Assembly: GCF_002116905.1 (NCBI RefSeq) | Contig: NZ_CP015118.1 | Coordinates: forward strand, 4,712,001 to 4,776,000 | Reading direction: 5' to 3' | Length of the DNA: 64,000 nt | DNA from: Piscinibacter gummiphilus | Lineage (GTDB): Bacteria; Pseudomonadota; Gammaproteobacteria; Burkholderiales; Burkholderiaceae_C | Program-made: the position numbers and the translations under genes | In this document: piece after piece, positions 17,751 through 25,875 of the stretch | How positions within the stretch are numbered: position 1 is the first letter of the stretch | Layout of the letters: each line of letters opens with the position of its first letter | The notes under the pieces: model-generated | Databases searched by the model: none | What the model was told of the DNA's origin: nothing | The model's input: the letters and a program-made list of their open reading frames with translations, nothing else

Positions 17751-17795
17751 GGACTCCAGGTGGCGCATGCACCTGTATGGCACTTGAAGGCGAAT

Positions 17796-17835
17796 GTTAC
17801 CCCAAGCCCCGGGCGCGCCCCGGGCTTGGGGTAAC
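17796..17835. repeat. Long inverted repeat
   Basis: Perfect 14-base arms (GTTACCCCAAGCCC and its complement at 17822-17835) flank a short GC-rich centre. It can form a very stable hairpin in either strand. It abuts a second palindrome and sits between divergent promoters, so it is more likely a repeat or protein-binding element than a terminator. Confidence 0.75.
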
Positions 17836-17853
17836 CCCGGCGGAGGCCGGGGT
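17834..17853. repeat. REP-like palindrome
   Basis: ACCCCGGC and its complement are separated by GGAG. The layout equals that of the palindromes at 31826-31845 and 32124-32143 (GTCCCGGC, four bases, complement), followed in this copy and the 31826 copy by CCTGGG. I take them as copies of one dispersed REP-like family. Confidence 0.65.
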
Positions 17854-18012
17854 CCTGGGCGGCGAAAAGCGAAAACAAGCGAAAAACAAGGAACCGTTGT
17901 GGTTATCCCGAATGCCCTTGACCGTTTCGGAAGGTGATAAACCAGCCTGTCACATCCGTTTGGCCTACTCGGCGGTTTTTCCCGCCGCCCGCCGGCACCC
18001 TGGAGTCCCACC

Positions 18013-19335
18013 ATGCAACACAAGAACACCGCCGCCGCTCTCGCCGCCGGCCTGCTCGCGCTCGCCGCCCACCCCGCCGCCCACGCCCAGATCGAGATCC
18101 AGTGGTGGCACTCGATGACCGCCGTGAACGGCGAATGGGTCAACGACCTGGCCCGCGACTTCAACGCGAGCCAGAAGGACTACAAGGTCGTGCCCACGTT
18201 CAAGGGCAGCTACGAGGAATCGATGCCGGGCGCGGTGGCCGCGTTCCGCGCCGGCACCGCGCCGCACATCCTGCAGGTCTACGAGGTGGGCACCGCCACG
18301 ATGATGGCCAGCAAGGGCGTCGCGATCCCCGTGGGCCAGGTCATGAAGGAGGCCGGGCTGCCGTTCGATCAGTCGGTGTACATCCCCGCCGTGGCGAGCT
18401 ACTACACCGCCCCGAACGGCCAGATGATCAGCCTGCCGTTCAACAGCTCCACCACGGTCTTCTACTACAACAAGGACGCCTTCAAGGCCGCCGGCCTCGA
18501 CCCGAACAAGGGCCCGACGACCTGGCCCGAGGTGGTCAGCGCCGCCGCGAAGCTGAAGGCTTCCGGCCACAAGTGCCCGTTCACCACGGCCTGGCAGGGC
18601 TGGACCCAGCTCGAGAGCTTCTCGGCCTGGCACAACGTCGAGTACGCCAGCAAGCGCAACGGCCTGGCCGGCATGGACGCCCGCCTGATGATCGACTCGC
18701 CGCTGCACCTGCGCCACATCGAGAACCTCGCCAACATGTCCAAGCAGGGCCTGTTCGTCTACAAGGGCCGCGGCAACGTGCCCGAGGCCTCGTTCGTGTC
18801 CGGCGAATGCGCGATGGTGACCACGTCGTCGGGCTTCCTCGGCAACGTGCGCAAGAACGCCAAGTTCGGCTATGGCGTCTCGGCGCTGCCGTACTACCCG
18901 GACGTGCCGGGTGCCCCGCAGAACACCGTGATCGGCGGCGCGAGCCTGTGGGTCATCTCCGGCAAGAAGCCGGCCGAGTACAAGGGCGTGGCCACGTTCT
19001 TCAAGTACATCTCGTCGCCCGAGGTGCAGGCCAAGAGCCACCAGCGCACGGGCTACCTGCCCGTCACCACCGCGGCGTACGAGCTCACCGAGAAGTCGGG
19101 CTTCTACAAGGAGAACCCGGGCTCCGACGTGGCCGTGACGCAGATGGTGCGCAAGGTGACCGACAAGAGCCGCGGCATCCGCCTGGGCAACTACCCGCAG
19201 ATCCGCACCATCGAGGACGAGGAACTCGAACAGGTGTGGGGCGGCAAGAAGACCGCCAAGGAAGCCCTGGTGGCCATCGTCAAGCGCGGCAACGAACTGC
19301 TCGAGAAGTTCGAGCGCGCGAACAAGGGCCGCTGA
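18013..19335 (+). CDS. ugpB: sn-Glycerol-3-phosphate ABC transporter, substrate-binding protein
   Basis: The 440-aa periplasmic protein has a clean signal peptide cut after AHPAAHAQ. It begins the mature part with IEIQWWHSMTAVNGEWVNDL, characteristic of UgpB, and holds the family segments YEVGTATMMASKGV, LPFNSSTTVFYYNKDAFK and WQGWTQLESFSAWHN. It should bind glycerol-3-phosphate or glycerophosphodiesters and deliver them to UgpAE. It is the first gene of a tight plus-strand operon. Length equals E. coli UgpB. Confidence 0.93.
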   Translation: MQHKNTAAALAAGLLALAAHPAAHAQIEIQWWHSMTAVNGEWVNDLARDFNASQKDYKVVPTFKGSYEESMPGAVAAFRAGTAPHILQVYEVGTATMMASKGVAIPVGQVMKEAGLPFDQSVYIPAVASYYTAPNGQMISLPFNSSTTVFYYNKDAFKAAGLDPNKGPTTWPEVVSAAAKLKASGHKCPFTTAWQGWTQLESFSAWHNVEYASKRNGLAGMDARLMIDSPLHLRHIENLANMSKQGLFVYKGRGNVPEASFVSGECAMVTTSSGFLGNVRKNAKFGYGVSALPYYPDVPGAPQNTVIGGASLWVISGKKPAEYKGVATFFKYISSPEVQAKSHQRTGYLPVTTAAYELTEKSGFYKENPGSDVAVTQMVRKVTDKSRGIRLGNYPQIRTIEDEELEQVWGGKKTAKEALVAIVKRGNELLEKFERANKGR

Positions 19336-19344
19336 TCCCCTCGC

Positions 19345-20226
19345 ATGGAAAAGCGCGTCGTCTTCCGTTCGGCCTGGCTCCCGTGGGCGCTTCTGGCGCC
19401 CCAGATCGTGATCATCACGGTCTTCTTCTTCTGGCCGGCGGCCCAGGCCCTGCTGCAGTCCCTGCAGCAGGCCGACGCGTTCGGCACCTCCGTCGAATGG
19501 GTGGGCCTCGACAATTTCCGTGCGCTCTTCGATGACCCGAGCTACCTCGCGTCGTTCAAGACCACGGCGATCTTCTCGGTGCTGGTGGCGGGGCTCGGCA
19601 TCGCGCTGTCGCTGATGCTCGCGGTCTTCGCCGACCGCATCGTCAAGGGCACCACCCTGTACCGCACGCTGCTGATCTGGCCGTACGCAGTCGCCCCGGC
19701 CGTGGCCGGGGTGCTGTGGCTCTTCCTGTTCGCGCCCAGCATCGGCATCGTGTCGTACGGCCTCCAGGCGATCGGCTTCGCCTGGAACCACCTGCTCGAC
19801 AGCGACCACGCGATGGCCCTCATCGTCGTGGCCGCCGTGTGGAAGCAGATCTCCTACAACTTCTTGTTCTTCGTGGCCGGCCTGCAGAGCATCCCGAAGT
19901 CGCTGATCGAGGCCGCGGCCATCGACGGCGCCCGCCCGTGGCGGCGCTTCTGGACGATCCAGTTCCCCCTGCTCTCGCCCACCACGTTCTTCCTGCTCGT
20001 GATCAACGTCGTCTACGCCTTCTTCGAGACCTTCGCCATCGTGGACGCGTCCACGCAGGGCGGCCCGGGGCGCGACACGGCCATCCTCGTCTACAAGGTC
20101 TACTACGACGGGTTCAAGGCGATGGACCTGGGCGGCTCGGCCGCGCAGTCGGTGGTGCTGATGTTCATCGTCGTGGCGCTCACCGTCATTCAATTCCGGT
20201 TCGTCGAGAAGAAGGTCAACTACTGA
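19345..20226 (+). CDS. ugpA: sn-Glycerol-3-phosphate ABC transporter permease
   Basis: The 293-aa inner-membrane permease has six predicted helices and the EAA loop EAAAIDGARPWRRFWTIQFP that contacts the ATPase. The C-terminus (IQFRFVEKKVNY) is typical of UgpA. It starts 9 bases after ugpB, and its stop TGA overlaps the ugpE start (TGATG), indicating coupled translation. It pairs with UgpE to form the transport channel. Confidence 0.93.
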   Translation: MEKRVVFRSAWLPWALLAPQIVIITVFFFWPAAQALLQSLQQADAFGTSVEWVGLDNFRALFDDPSYLASFKTTAIFSVLVAGLGIALSLMLAVFADRIVKGTTLYRTLLIWPYAVAPAVAGVLWLFLFAPSIGIVSYGLQAIGFAWNHLLDSDHAMALIVVAAVWKQISYNFLFFVAGLQSIPKSLIEAAAIDGARPWRRFWTIQFPLLSPTTFFLLVINVVYAFFETFAIVDASTQGGPGRDTAILVYKVYYDGFKAMDLGGSAAQSVVLMFIVVALTVIQFRFVEKKVNY

Positions 20227-21077
20227 TGGTCGAGCGCCGCCCAACCCTCGGGATCCTCGCCCACGTCGTGCTGATCCTCGGCGTGATCATCGTCGCCTTC
20301 CCGCTGTACGTGACCTTCGTCGCGTCCACGCAGACGGCGCAGGACATCGTCAACGCCCCCATGTCGCTGTGGCCCGGCAGCCACCTGGTCGAGAACTACA
20401 CCGCCGCGATCCAGGGCCGCAGCAGCGGCGCCGGGTCCACCGCGCCGGTGGGCCGCATGATGTTCGTGAGCCTGGTGTCGGCCCTCGTCATCGCCATCGG
20501 CAAGATCGCGATCTCGCTGCTGTCGGCCTTCGCCATCGTCTACTTCCGGTTCCGCTTCCGCATGGTGGCCTTCTGGGCCATCTTCATGACGCTGATGCTG
20601 CCGGTGGAGGTGCGCATCTCGCCCACCTACAAGGTGGTGGCCGACCTCGGCATGCTCAACACGTTCGCGGGCCTGACCGTGCCGCTGATCGCCTCCGCCA
20701 CGGCCACCTTCCTGTTCCGCCAGTTCTTCCTGACCGTGCCCGACGAACTGCTGGAGGCCGCGCGCATCGACGGCGCCGGCCCCATGCGCTTCTTCAAGGA
20801 CATGCTGCTGCCGCTGTCGCGCACCAGCATGGCCGCGCTCTTCGTGATCCAGTTCATCTACGGCTGGAACCAGTACCTGTGGCCGCTGCTCGTGACCACC
20901 GACGAATCGATGTACCCCGTGGTGATCGGCATCAAGCGGATGATCGCCGGCGGCGAGGCGGCCAACGAATGGAACCTCGTGATGGCGACCGCGGTGCTCG
21001 CGATGATCCCGCCCGCGCTCGTCGTCATGCTGATGCAGAAGTGGTTCGTCAAGGGCCTCGTGGACACCGAAAAGTAA
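20226..21077 (+). CDS. ugpE: sn-Glycerol-3-phosphate ABC transporter permease
   Basis: The 283-aa MalG-type permease has six helices and the EAA loop LLEAARIDGAGPMRFF. The start is the ATG overlapping the ugpA stop by one base; the open frame continues upstream but inside ugpA. The FIYGWNQYLWPLLVT segment and the end VKGLVDTEK are typical of UgpE. It is the second half of the channel. Confidence 0.93.
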   Translation: MVERRPTLGILAHVVLILGVIIVAFPLYVTFVASTQTAQDIVNAPMSLWPGSHLVENYTAAIQGRSSGAGSTAPVGRMMFVSLVSALVIAIGKIAISLLSAFAIVYFRFRFRMVAFWAIFMTLMLPVEVRISPTYKVVADLGMLNTFAGLTVPLIASATATFLFRQFFLTVPDELLEAARIDGAGPMRFFKDMLLPLSRTSMAALFVIQFIYGWNQYLWPLLVTTDESMYPVVIGIKRMIAGGEAANEWNLVMATAVLAMIPPALVVMLMQKWFVKGLVDTEK

Positions 21078-21101
21078 AAGACTCCGGAAGAACAAGACAC
21101 C

Positions 21102-22169
21102 ATGGGTTCCATTTCCATCCGCAACGTCACCAAGCAGTACGGCCTGCCGGGCAAGGGCACGCCCGTGCTCCACGGCATCGACGCCGAGATCGCCGACGGC
21201 GAGTTCATCGTCATCGTGGGGCCGTCCGGCTGCGGCAAGAGCACGCTGCTGCGCATGGTGGCCGGCCTCGAGGAGATCTCGGGCGGCCAGATCGCCATCA
21301 GCGGGCGGGTCGTCAACGACATCGAGCCGTCCGAACGCGACATCGCGATGGTGTTCCAGAACTACGCGCTCTACCCGCACATGAGCGTGTTCGACAACAT
21401 GGCCTACGGGCTCAAGATCGCGGGTGTGCCGAAGGCCGAGATCCAGCAGCGGGTCGACAAGGCCGCAGGCATCCTGCAGCTGGGCGCGCTGCTGCAGCGC
21501 CGTCCGCGCGAACTCTCCGGCGGCCAGCGCCAGCGGGTCGCGATGGGCCGCGCCATCGTGCGCCAGCCGCAGGTGTTCCTGTTCGACGAACCGCTGTCGA
21601 ACCTCGACGCCAAGCTGCGTGCGCAGACCCGCATCGAGATCCGCAAGCTGCACGCCGAGCTCGGTGTCACCTCGCTGTTCGTCACGCACGACCAGGTCGA
21701 GGCCATGACACTCGCGCAGCGCATGATCGTGATGAACGCCGGGCGCGTGGAACAGATCGGCTCGCCCGAGGCCGTGTACGCACGGCCGGCCACCACGTTC
21801 GTCGCCGGTTTCATCGGCTCGCCGCCCATGAACCTGCTGCGCGGCCGCGCCGAGGGCGCCACCTTCCACCTCGGCGGCCAGGTGCTGCCGCTCACGCACC
21901 GTGCCCCGCGCGACGGCGACATCATCCTCGGGCTGCGGCCCGAACACGCGGCCATCGGCGAATCCGTCGGCTGGCCGCTGCAGGTGGAGCTGCTCGAGAT
22001 GCTGGGCGCTGAACGACTGGTACACGGCAAGCTGGGCGGCGCGGAATTCACGCTTCGCCTGGACGGCACGCTGACGCCGCCCGCGGAAGGTCACACGGTG
22101 CCGCTACAGTGGTCGCGTGACCATCTGCACTGGTTCGACGCCACGACCGGTGCCCGCATCGAAAGCTGA
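21102..22169 (+). CDS. ugpC: sn-Glycerol-3-phosphate ABC transporter ATP-binding protein
   Basis: The 355-aa ATPase has Walker A GPSGCGKST, signature LSGGQRQRVAMGRAIVR, Walker B VFLFDEPLSNLD, the switch His in LFVTHD, and a C-terminal TOBE regulatory domain (FIGSPPMNLLRG). It energises UgpBAE. The start follows ugpE by 24 bases with AAGACTCCGGAAG upstream. In E. coli UgpC the C-terminal domain mediates inhibition by phosphate and interaction with UgpQ; whether this holds here is unknown. Confidence 0.94.
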   Translation: MGSISIRNVTKQYGLPGKGTPVLHGIDAEIADGEFIVIVGPSGCGKSTLLRMVAGLEEISGGQIAISGRVVNDIEPSERDIAMVFQNYALYPHMSVFDNMAYGLKIAGVPKAEIQQRVDKAAGILQLGALLQRRPRELSGGQRQRVAMGRAIVRQPQVFLFDEPLSNLDAKLRAQTRIEIRKLHAELGVTSLFVTHDQVEAMTLAQRMIVMNAGRVEQIGSPEAVYARPATTFVAGFIGSPPMNLLRGRAEGATFHLGGQVLPLTHRAPRDGDIILGLRPEHAAIGESVGWPLQVELLEMLGAERLVHGKLGGAEFTLRLDGTLTPPAEGHTVPLQWSRDHLHWFDATTGARIES

Positions 22170-22178
22170 ACCGCCATC

Positions 22179-22937
22179 ATGTCCCTGCCGACCTGGCCCT
22201 ACCCGCTCTGGATCGCCCACCGCGGCGCCGGCCACCTCGCACCCGAGAACACGCTCGCGGCCTTCCGCGTGGGCGCGTCCCACGGCTACCGCGCCTTCGA
22301 GTGCGACGTGAAGCTGAGCGCCGATGGCGTGCCCTTCCTGATCCATGACGCCACGCTCCAGCGCACCACGCCCGGCCACGGCCCGGCCGCGGAACTCACC
22401 TGGGCCGAACTCTCGCGCACCGACGCGGGCGGCTGGCACGGCCGCACCTGGGCGGGCGAGCCCATCCCGTCGTTCGAGGCCATCGCGCGCTACTGCCTGC
22501 GCAACGGCTTCGCGCTGAACATCGAGCTGAAGCCGCCCACCCCCGAGGTGGAACACGAGACCGGCCGCGCGGTGGCCGAACTCGCAGCAACCCTGTGGGC
22601 CGGCGAGACGGTGCCTCCACTGTTCAGTTCGTTCAAGCCCGAGGCCCTCGCGGGCGCGCGGGCCGGCGCGCCCGACCTGCCGCGCGCGCTGCTGCTCGAC
22701 CAGTTGCGCGACGGCTGGCTGGAGGAAGCGCTGGGCCTGGGCTGCGTGGCCGTGGTGTGCCACTACCCGCTGCTGGACGCCGCCGTGATCGGCCGCATCC
22801 ACGAGGCGGGGCTGCGCGCGCTGTCGTTCACCATCAACGACCCGGCGGAAGTGCGCCGGCTGGTGGCCGCCGGCGTGGACGGGCTCATCACCGACGCCGT
22901 CGAGAAGTTCTCGCCCGGCGTCGGCGTGTTCGACTGA
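22179..22937 (+). CDS. ugpQ: Glycerophosphodiester phosphodiesterase
   Basis: The 252-aa cytoplasmic enzyme hydrolyses imported glycerophosphodiesters to glycerol-3-phosphate and an alcohol. It has the GDPD signature HRGAGHLAPENTLAAF (residues 11-26) with the catalytic His, then FECDVKLSADGVPFLIHD (metal-binding Glu/Asp and second His) and NIELKPP. Length fits UgpQ (about 247 aa). It lies 9 bases after ugpC, completing a ugpBAECQ operon, and converges on a TPR lipoprotein gene 9 bases away. Confidence 0.92.
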   Translation: MSLPTWPYPLWIAHRGAGHLAPENTLAAFRVGASHGYRAFECDVKLSADGVPFLIHDATLQRTTPGHGPAAELTWAELSRTDAGGWHGRTWAGEPIPSFEAIARYCLRNGFALNIELKPPTPEVEHETGRAVAELAATLWAGETVPPLFSSFKPEALAGARAGAPDLPRALLLDQLRDGWLEEALGLGCVAVVCHYPLLDAAVIGRIHEAGLRALSFTINDPAEVRRLVAAGVDGLITDAVEKFSPGVGVFD

Positions 22938-22946
22938 TCCGGGTCT

Positions 22947-23651
22947 TCAGGACACCTTCACACCGAGGTACTCCCGCCCGGCACCCGGCAGGTACTTCAG
23001 CGCGAGGCTCATGTCGATCCGGCCGCTGATGGTGTCGCCGGCCGCCTGCCGGGCCAAGCCGCGCCCGAACAACGCCCGCATGTGGTTGGCCTGGACCAGC
23101 AGCGCCTCGTTGAACGCCGCGACGGCCTCCGCGTGGCGGCCGAGCAGCAGCTGGGCCTGCCCCTTCGACGTCCAGGCATTGGCCTTCGACCCGGGCAGGG
23201 TCAGCGCGCGATCGCAGTCGGCCAGGCCGGCGTCGCTCCGTTCGGCGGCGACACGGATCACGCACAGCGCCCCCACGGTGCGCATGTCGTCGGGCTTCAG
23301 TTCCGCCGCGAGCTTGATGTCGGCGAGGGCCTCGGCCTGACGGCCGGCGGCGTGCAGCAGGATCGCGCGGTCGCGCAGGGCCAGCTGCTGCCGCGGGTCC
23401 AGTGCCAGGGCCCGGGAGAGTTCGGCCATCGCCTCGTCCACCCGGTTGGCCTCGGCCAGCTGGTGGCCGCGGCGGGCCAGCGCTTCAGCGGTCTCCGCGG
23501 GCGGGGTCGCCTGGGCGGGCGGCGCCGGCTCGACCACGGTGACGGTGGAACAGGCGGCGAGGCCCAGCAGGGCCAGCACGGGCACGCAACGCAGCAACGG
23601 GTTCAAGGTCAAGGCGGACTCGTCAAAAAGAAATGAAGGGAGCGCGAGCAT
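22947..23651 (-). CDS. TPR-repeat lipoprotein
   Basis: Up to 234 aa: a lipoprotein signal ending LLGLAACST is followed by a Pro/Ala linker and about four tetratricopeptide repeats from residue 55 on (for example VDEAMAELSRALALDP, HAEAVAAFNEALLVQANHM). Such proteins act as scaffolds in the periplasm or outer membrane. The start is uncertain: the ATG at 23651 gives an unusually long pre-signal region, and TTG codons 15-17 residues later would give a normal lipoprotein signal. No function can be assigned. Confidence 0.75.
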   Translation of the reverse strand: MLALPSFLFDESALTLNPLLRCVPVLALLGLAACSTVTVVEPAPPAQATPPAETAEALARRGHQLAEANRVDEAMAELSRALALDPRQQLALRDRAILLHAAGRQAEALADIKLAAELKPDDMRTVGALCVIRVAAERSDAGLADCDRALTLPGSKANAWTSKGQAQLLLGRHAEAVAAFNEALLVQANHMRALFGRGLARQAAGDTISGRIDMSLALKYLPGAGREYLGVKVS

Positions 23652-23686
23652 AGGCCCGCCCTCCCCGCCCCGCCATCCCTACCCGC

Positions 23687-25648
23687 TCAACCGTCGATGT
23701 GCAGCTGCAGGCCCGTCGCCGTGTAGTTCGGCGTGACCTTGTAGCCGTCCACCGTGATGGTGGTGAACTTGCCGAGCAGGCGCGTGCCCGAGATCAGCTG
23801 GAGCGTATCGCCCACCGACGGCGTCTGGCCCGCCTTGAAGCGCACGTTCAGCGTGCCGCCGGCGATCGTCGCGGTGCCCGCGACCGCCAGGCGGCCCGCA
23901 CCACCACCGCCCACCACGAGGTCGAGCGTGGTGCCCGGCAACTGCGTGTAGGCGCCCGAGACGGCCACGGCCGACTCGATCACCAGGCGGCCACCGGCCA
24001 CGTGCACGTCCCCCTTGCCGAGGGCCGACGACGACGCGGCCTGCAGCGTGCCGGCGCTCAGCGCCACGCCGCCGGTGAACGTGTTCGCGCCGGCCAGGCG
24101 CAGCGCGCCCGTGCCGAGCTTCGCGAGGCGGCCCGCGCCGGCGATGTCGTTCCACCACACGTCCTGGGCGTTGTAGCCGCCGAGCGAGGCGTCCATCGTC
24201 ACGGCCACGTCGCCGTCGAAGCGGCCGTAGCCGTCGGCGGCGTCGAAGAGGTTCAGGCGGCCCCAGCCTTCGGCGTCGTCCATCGCGGGGAAGCCCGACG
24301 GCAGCGCCGTGGTCTTCAGCACCACGCGGCGCTGGTCGGCGGTGAGGTAAGGCAGGCGCGTCTCCAGCAGCACCTCGGCGCCCTTCGGCACCACGGCGGG
24401 CTTGTTGGTCGCGGCGATGGCCGTGAAGCCGAACGTCATCAGGCGGCGGTGCGTCGCCTTGTTCGCGGCGTGATCGGCGTACGGGTCCTGGGCCGTGGTC
24501 TGCGAGTGCGCGAAGGCGATCAGCGCGGCGTCGTTCGCGGAGCCGGTCGCGGTCATCAGCGTGCTGCGCGCCTGGGCGCGGGCCGCCACGCGGGCATCCT
24601 TGTTCTGGCCGGTCGAGAGACTGGCCGCGGCCACGGCGAGGCCCTGGATGCGGCCGCCGATCACGTCGAGCGGCGAGTGCATGCCGGCGAGGATGCGGTT
24701 CTCGCCGAGCACGAGAGACCGCGTGAGCATCTCCTGGTAGCGCTCGGGCACGACGTAGGCCATGGCCAGACCCTTGCGCACGGCCTCGGCGGTGTGACCG
24801 CTGACGAAGCCGCCGTCGGTGCCGGGCGTGGTGCTCTTGGCCGGCTCGAGCGCGGGCACGACCTTCACGCTCGTGCTCCAGCGCCACGGACGGGCGTACT
24901 TGTAGAAGCGCTTGGCGGGTTCGGTGGAGCCGTTCTCGCCGATGTTGCCGATGAGGTCGACCACCTGGCCGAACTCGGCGTTGGCCGAGCCGCCCACGCC
25001 GTTCTCGATGCCGCCGTCGTCGTACTTGACGGTGGTGGCGTCCGCGGGAATACCGGTGATCGTGGTGGTCTGGCGGCTGGCCGAACGCCAGGCGGCGGTC
25101 AGCGGGCCCATGCCGTCGGCGATGCTGTAGGTCTTGCCCCGGCGGTCGTCGAGGTAGGCGGCGAGCGCCTGGGCTTCGGTGCGGTTCGTCGTCGCCTGCA
25201 CGACGTAGGCGATGTTGGCGTCGTGCACGGCTGCGTTCAGCACCTTGCCGTCGGTGGCATCTCCCGGGATGCCCGTCCAGGTGGACGCGGCCACGGCGGG
25301 GAAACCGTCGCGCGCCGGCGCGGCGGCGCCGGCGTCGACCAGCAGCGTCGACGGCTGCCAGATGTCCAGGAACCCGGCCACGAGGCGCACGCCGGCGTTG
25401 GTCTCCTTCGTCGCGTAGCGGGCGTCGCCGCGCTGGTTCGTCGCGCTGTTGTCGACGTACGGCGGCGTCGTGGCCTCGGCCGCGACGGGAGCGGTGTCGG
25501 CGGTGCCCAGACCCTTGGGCGCCTCGGGAACGGTGACGACGTCGTTCGACGGCGCGACGGTGTCGTCGTCACCGCCGCAGGCGGTCAGCGACAGCGCGGC
25601 GGCCAGCGCGAGGGACAGGGGGTGGCGGACAAGGGGAAGAGACTTCAT
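23687..25648 (-). CDS. PAP2-type acid phosphatase with autotransporter-type beta-strand repeat, lipoprotein
   Basis: The 653-aa secreted protein starts with a lipoprotein signal (LSLTACGG). It has the three phosphatase motifs of PAP2/class A acid phosphatases: KRFYKYARP, GFVSGHTAEA and NRILAGMHSPLDVIGG (Arg, His, Asp). From about residue 520 it contains a beta-strand repeat of the kind found in autotransporter passengers (LGTGALRLAGANTFTGGVAL). There is no C-terminal barrel, so it is not itself an autotransporter. It probably dephosphorylates organic phosphates outside the cell, which fits the ugp operon near by. It is divergent from the next lipoprotein gene across 227 bases. Confidence 0.82.
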   Translation of the reverse strand: MKSLPLVRHPLSLALAAALSLTACGGDDDTVAPSNDVVTVPEAPKGLGTADTAPVAAEATTPPYVDNSATNQRGDARYATKETNAGVRLVAGFLDIWQPSTLLVDAGAAAPARDGFPAVAASTWTGIPGDATDGKVLNAAVHDANIAYVVQATTNRTEAQALAAYLDDRRGKTYSIADGMGPLTAAWRSASRQTTTITGIPADATTVKYDDGGIENGVGGSANAEFGQVVDLIGNIGENGSTEPAKRFYKYARPWRWSTSVKVVPALEPAKSTTPGTDGGFVSGHTAEAVRKGLAMAYVVPERYQEMLTRSLVLGENRILAGMHSPLDVIGGRIQGLAVAAASLSTGQNKDARVAARAQARSTLMTATGSANDAALIAFAHSQTTAQDPYADHAANKATHRRLMTFGFTAIAATNKPAVVPKGAEVLLETRLPYLTADQRRVVLKTTALPSGFPAMDDAEGWGRLNLFDAADGYGRFDGDVAVTMDASLGGYNAQDVWWNDIAGAGRLAKLGTGALRLAGANTFTGGVALSAGTLQAASSSALGKGDVHVAGGRLVIESAVAVSGAYTQLPGTTLDLVVGGGGAGRLAVAGTATIAGGTLNVRFKAGQTPSVGDTLQLISGTRLLGKFTTITVDGYKVTPNYTATGLQLHIDG

Positions 25649-25875
25649 GGGCCGGAAAGAGGATGCGAAAGCGGCGGACTCTAGAGATGGCGGATGTCAG
25701 CCGCATGACCGATCAAGACGGCCAAACCGGACGCCCGTGCGGCCATCCAGGCCACCAAGGCTGGTTTCGTGCCCGCAGCACCCAGGAGAACGGGTGGGCA
25801 AGCCCGAATGTGAACGGACGTGCAATTTTCGTACGATCAGGACGGCTTCAGACCATCACAAGGGAGAGAACACAC

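Larger units (their letters stand above)
17751..18012. promoter_or_regulatory. Divergent intergenic region between oxidoreductase and ugp operons
   Basis: 262 bases separate two divergent operons and must hold both promoters. The left half is filled by two palindromes (17796-17853). To the right, TTGACC near 17922 and a single Pho-box-like half site CTGTCAC (17947-17953) precede ugpB; a second half site is not convincing, so PhoB control is only a possibility suggested by the ugp genes. The ribosome site of ugpB is CTGGAG. Confidence 0.35.

Noticed and set aside
14253..17834. A 1193-codon plus-strand open frame opposite the oxidoreductase gene
   Set aside because: Antisense shadow of a long GC-rich gene: rich in His, Arg, Val and Gln, with no recognisable motif, while the minus strand has all expected FAD and Fe-S motifs.
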